NCBI RefSeq assembly: GCF_014198245.1
Contig: NZ_JACIHE010000011.1
Location: 62,001-126,000, forward strand
From: Bradyrhizobium sp. cir1
Lineage (GTDB): Bacteria; Pseudomonadota; Alphaproteobacteria; Rhizobiales; Xanthobacteraceae
DNA length: 64,000 nucleotides
Direction: 5' to 3'
Shown here: positions 60,764 to 64,000 of the stretch, one piece after another
How the letters are laid out: each line of letters begins with the position of its first letter
How positions within the stretch are numbered: position 1 is the stretch's first letter
The notes under the pieces: model-generated
Databases searched by the model: none
The model's input: only the letters and a program-made list of their open reading frames with translations
Told to the model about the DNA's origin: nothing
Position numbers and translations under genes: made by a program

Positions 60764-61840
60764 TCAGATTTCGAGCCGCTCGTCGGCGACGATCTCGATG
60801 CCGAAGCCCGACAGGCCCTTGTAATCGTGCACCGAGGAGGTGAGATGCCGGATCGAGGTGACGCCGAGATCGCGCAGGATCTGCGCGCCGACGCCGATCT
60901 CGCGCCACTGCCGGTTGCGGTCCGCCTCCGTCGAGGTCTCGTCCGGAAGCGGGGCCACGGGCACGCCGGCGGCGCCGTCGCGCAAATAGACCAGCACGCC
61001 GCGGCCGGTTTTCTTGAAATGCTCGAGCACGACGGCCATGCGCTTGTGCCCGGTGAAGGTGTCCTTGACGATGTTCGGCTTGTGGAAGCGCGTCAGCACG
61101 TTCTTGCCGTCGCCGACGCCGTTGTAGACGAAGGCGACGTGGGCGATGGAATCGAACGGCGAGCGGTAGGCATAGCCCTGCAAGGGTCCGATCGGGCTGT
61201 CGATGACGAAGGTCGAGACCCGCTCGATCAGCTTTTCGCGCGCCTGGCGGTAGGCGATCATGTCCGCGATGGTGACGTGCTTGAGCTTGTGCCTGGCGGC
61301 GAACTGCGCGACCTGCTCGCCCTTCATCACGCTGCCGTCGTCGTTCATCAGCTCGCTGATGACGCCGACCGGCGGCAGGCCGGAGAGCTTGCACAGATCG
61401 ACGGCGGCCTCGGTATGGCCGGAGCGCAGCAGCACGCCGCCATCCTTGGCGATCAGCGGAAAGATGTGGCCCGGGCGGGCGAAGTCGCTGGCGCCGACAT
61501 TGGGATTGGCGAGCGCCCGGCAGCACGAGGCGCGCTCCTCGGCCGAGATGCCGGTGCCGCCGTCGGGCTTGTAGTCGACCGAGACCGTGAAGGCGGTGGT
61601 GTGCGCGGAATCGTTGTGGGCGACCATCGGATCGAGCCGCAGGCGGCGGGCGTCCTCGGTGGTCACGGGGGCGCAGACGATGCCAGAGGTATGGCGGATG
61701 ATGAACGCCATTTTCTCGGCGGTGCAGAGCGAGGCGGCGACGATCAGATCGCCCTCGCCCTCGCGATCCTCGTCGTCGGTGACGACGACGAGTTCGCCCC
61801 TGGCAAAGGCCTGCAAGACTTCCTGGACGGTATCGGGCAT
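60764..61840 (-). CDS. ribB: 3,4-dihydroxy-2-butanone-4-phosphate synthase with degenerate GTP cyclohydrolase II domain
   Basis: The 358-residue protein has an intact RibB domain (about residues 1-200): VVVTDDEDREGEGDLIVAA (acidic loop), SGIVCAP, HNDSAHTTAFTVSVD, and GHTEAAVDLCKLSG. The C-terminal 155 residues have the RibA fold position but contain no Cys, so the zinc site of GTP cyclohydrolase II is absent. It fits the RibBX type reported in rhizobia. It makes the four-carbon precursor of riboflavin. Confidence 0.92.
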   Translation of the reverse strand: MPDTVQEVLQAFARGELVVVTDDEDREGEGDLIVAASLCTAEKMAFIIRHTSGIVCAPVTTEDARRLRLDPMVAHNDSAHTTAFTVSVDYKPDGGTGISAEERASCCRALANPNVGASDFARPGHIFPLIAKDGGVLLRSGHTEAAVDLCKLSGLPPVGVISELMNDDGSVMKGEQVAQFAARHKLKHVTIADMIAYRQAREKLIERVSTFVIDSPIGPLQGYAYRSPFDSIAHVAFVYNGVGDGKNVLTRFHKPNIVKDTFTGHKRMAVVLEHFKKTGRGVLVYLRDGAAGVPVAPLPDETSTEADRNRQWREIGVGAQILRDLGVTSIRHLTSSVHDYKGLSGFGIEIVADERLEI

Positions 61841-62030
61841 GTCCCAATCTCTATCGGTTATGGGGCCGGAGGCTTGCCGGACGCCTTAGCCGGACTTGGC
61901 TTCAAGCGCTAGTGTCCTGGACGCAACCGCATATGCCTGATGGCGGGTCGGCCCGCGGGCCTCAGGCTTGCACCGAAGATACCAGGGATATAGGTGCGCA
62001 GGGCCCCAGACGGAAGACGGCAAACCGCCG

Positions 62031-63761
62031 TCAGGGCAGCACCTCGCGGCGCTCGCCGAGCCGCAGATCGAGCTCGGCACGCTTGTCGGCGAGGAGGCCG
62101 GCCTGGGCGGCTTCGATCACGGTAAACAGCTCATGAGCATCGCTGAGCCGGGTCACGGTGACGTAGCTGGCGCCGGCCGCATAGAGCTCGTCCACATCCG
62201 ACAGCAGATCGGCCGTGGCTACGATCATGGCGGTCGGATTGAGGGTGCGGACGTGACGGACCAGCTTCTCGTTGCTGGCGCCCTTCAGAAGCGCGTCCGG
62301 CACGCTGAGGATGATCATCTCGGACTTGCCGACGCCGGCATGGAGCAGCGTGTCGGCGCTGCTGATGTCGCCATAGATCACGTGCAGACCGCGTGAAAGC
62401 AGGGTCTGATACACATTGGGGTTGAAATCGACCACCGTGATCTGCTCCAGCAGCACCGGTGCCTGCCGTTCGATCTCGGCCAGCAGCGCGCTCGCCGCAC
62501 GGAAAAAGCCGAGGATGACGATGCGGCGGGCCTCGCCATGGCCGCCCTCGTGGCTCTCCTCGGCATGGCCGTTGCCGCGATCGAGATCGCGCAGGCCGAT
62601 CCGCTTCAACGGACCGATCGCCCAGCGGGTGATCTCGTCACTGCGGGTCATCACGAAGGTCGAGAGCACCGCCAGCACCACGAAGGCGAAAGAGGCGGCA
62701 TTCGCCGTCTCGGCTGCGATGTGGTGGTCGGTGACGCCGGTCTGGATCACCACCAGCGAGAATTCCGAGATCTGCGCGAGGTTGAGCGCCGGCAACAGGC
62801 TGGCACGCAGCCCCTGCTTCATCAGGTAGAGCGGGGTGAAGGTCGTGACGAGGCGGCTCACCACGGTGAAGGCCGCGATCATCAATGCCAGGCCGATCAC
62901 GGACAGGCCGGGCACGGGGATGGTCATGCCGAGCGCAACGAAGAACAGGGTGATGAAGAAGTCCCGCAGCGTGGTGACCTTGGCGGTGACGTCGAGCGCG
63001 TAAGGAAAGGTCGAGAGCGAGACGCCGGCGATCAGGGCGCCCATCTCGCGCGACAGCGACAGCCGCTCGGCGGTCTCGGCGACGAGAAAGCACCAGGCCA
63101 GCGCGCCGAGCAGGATCAACTCGGGACGGCGGGCGATCTGGTGGAACAGGCGCGGCAGCACATAACGGCTGATCAGGAGCGCAGCCGCGACCAGCACCGA
63201 GACGCGGCTGATCGAGAGCAGGATGACGGTGACTTCCAGATTGGCGAGGCTCGGCTGCACCGCCAGGAACAGGATGGCGAAGATGTCCTGCAGCACGAGG
63301 ACGCCGAGCGTGATGCGGCCCGGCAGCGTATCGAGCTCGCGCTTCTCGTAGAGCACCTTGACGATGATGACCGTGCTCGACAGCGCGCAGGCGACACAGA
63401 GATAGACCGCGTCGAAATGCCCGCCACCGAGCGACAGGCCGATGCCGATAAAGAACAGCACGCCGAGCACACAGCCGCCGAGGAGCTGGCCACCCGCCGC
63501 GAACAGGATCACCTTGCCCGCCCGCACGATCTTCTTCAGGTCGATCTCCAGGCCGATCATGAACAGCATGAAGATCAGGCCAAGCTCGGAGATGACGCTG
63601 ATCGATTCCTGCGACTTGACCCAGCCGGCACCGAATGGACCTATGCAGAAGCCGGCGATAAGGTAGGCCAGGATCAGCGGTTGCCGGGAGAAATGGGCGA
63701 GCAGGCCCAGCATCCAGGCAAACAGGATAGAGAGTGTGATGTCGCGAATGAGCTCATGCAT
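62031..63761 (-). CDS. KefB-type monovalent cation:proton antiporter (CPA2) with TrkA-N domain
   Basis: ATG 63761 gives 576 residues. Twelve or so membrane helices (ISELGLIFMLFMIGLEIDL; LSREMGALIAGVSLS) are followed by a cytosolic Rossmann TrkA-N domain (RRIVILGFFRAASALL to the NPNVYQTL nucleotide pocket). It should move K+ (or Na+) against protons. An upstream start at 63812 is less likely. Confidence 0.92.
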   Translation of the reverse strand: MHELIRDITLSILFAWMLGLLAHFSRQPLILAYLIAGFCIGPFGAGWVKSQESISVISELGLIFMLFMIGLEIDLKKIVRAGKVILFAAGGQLLGGCVLGVLFFIGIGLSLGGGHFDAVYLCVACALSSTVIIVKVLYEKRELDTLPGRITLGVLVLQDIFAILFLAVQPSLANLEVTVILLSISRVSVLVAAALLISRYVLPRLFHQIARRPELILLGALAWCFLVAETAERLSLSREMGALIAGVSLSTFPYALDVTAKVTTLRDFFITLFFVALGMTIPVPGLSVIGLALMIAAFTVVSRLVTTFTPLYLMKQGLRASLLPALNLAQISEFSLVVIQTGVTDHHIAAETANAASFAFVVLAVLSTFVMTRSDEITRWAIGPLKRIGLRDLDRGNGHAEESHEGGHGEARRIVILGFFRAASALLAEIERQAPVLLEQITVVDFNPNVYQTLLSRGLHVIYGDISSADTLLHAGVGKSEMIILSVPDALLKGASNEKLVRHVRTLNPTAMIVATADLLSDVDELYAAGASYVTVTRLSDAHELFTVIEAAQAGLLADKRAELDLRLGERREVLP

Positions 63762-63828
63762 GCCAAATTGGTCCGTTTCGCCGCACCCTAGAGACGGGTT
63801 GCAACGCGGCAAGCGAGCAATTCGTCAC

Positions 63829-64000
63829 ATGTGGATCGTGCTCTCTTTGATAGCCCTGCCGGGTCTGTTCGCGTTGCCGGCCGCCGCGCAATCCAAGGTC
63901 AATATCGAACAGAACTTTGCCGAATCGCTCACGGCGCTGCCAAGGGAGGATCTCGCCGTCTCCGGCGGATTCTACGTGCCGGCCTATTCCAGCGTCGCGA
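63829..64000 (+). CDS. Secreted DUF3124-like protein, 5' part only
   Basis: The frame opens at ATG 63829 and stays open to the right edge. It begins with a signal peptide (WIVLSLIALPGLFALPAAAQ), and the mature start has VSGGFYVPAYSS, which looks like the DUF3124 start. Only 57 codons are visible. It is divergent to the KefB gene. Confidence 0.65.
   Translation, partial: MWIVLSLIALPGLFALPAAAQSKVNIEQNFAESLTALPREDLAVSGGFYVPAYSSVA

Noticed and set aside
61841..62030. FMN riboswitch upstream of ribB
   Set aside because: A short TATCTTCGGTGCA-like run is present on the minus strand, but the conserved AGGGTGAAATTCCC and GGCGGT parts are missing.

Overview
The window reads as chromosome of an alphaproteobacterium, most likely Bradyrhizobium or a close relative in the Nitrobacteraceae. 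The reasons are high GC, the housekeeping gene set (GTG-started dxs, tlyA, aroC, fabI, pdxH, ribB with a degenerate RibA domain), FixK/FNR-type palindromes, and several families of palindromic intergenic repeats that look rhizobial. The species call is inference from gene style; no search was possible.

Bases 1-21,900 are accessory. An RND-efflux adaptor operon on the minus strand (a histidine-kinase-like gene plus two tandem membrane-fusion genes, the second cut by the left edge) faces a TetR gene. A second TetR operon and a Cys-rich secreted protein follow. An operon of small proteins (5.4-6.9 kb) ends in a PepSY gene. The TetR gene and the small-protein operon share a nearly identical palindrome over their promoters, so they are probably co-regulated. 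Patatin, acetoacetate decarboxylase and 3-hydroxybutyrate dehydrogenase genes (7-9.8 kb) suggest lipid and ketone-body metabolism. A tight 12-gene minus-strand operon (11.2-20.5 kb) with a divergent LysR regulator combines a polar-amino-acid-type ABC importer, type II dehydroquinase, two shikimate/quinate dehydrogenase paralogues, Gfo/Idh, class III CoA-transferase, MaoC hydratase, VOC and ketopantoate-reductase-like enzymes. It looks like an uptake and breakdown route for a shikimate- or quinate-like carboxylate.

A tRNA-Gln(TTG) at 21.9 kb separates this from a more ordinary region. That region holds acyl-CoA dehydrogenase, MFS, enoyl-CoA hydratase, a secreted 5'-nucleotidase, a histone-deacetylase-like amidohydrolase with a perfect FixK-type palindrome upstream, xseB, dxs, a nucleoside deoxyribosyltransferase, tlyA, a TrmA/RlmD-like RNA methyltransferase and some poorly known genes.

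At 38.9-41.7 kb a fluoride (crcB) riboswitch with a transcription terminator precedes MFS-crcB-crcB-DUF190, a fluoride-resistance operon with an MFS gene in first position; clpS follows. From 42 to 64 kb come an adenylate/guanylate cyclase, aroC, a phosphatase, fabI, an ECF sigma/anti-sigma pair, a DnaJ-like gene, pdxH, an SDR, corA, an L,D-transpeptidase convergent with an extensin-like protein, an acyl-CoA ligase, DUF1499, MBL hydrolase, glutaryl-CoA dehydrogenase, ribB, a KefB-type antiporter and the start of a DUF3124-like gene. No CRISPR array, phage or transposase gene was seen.
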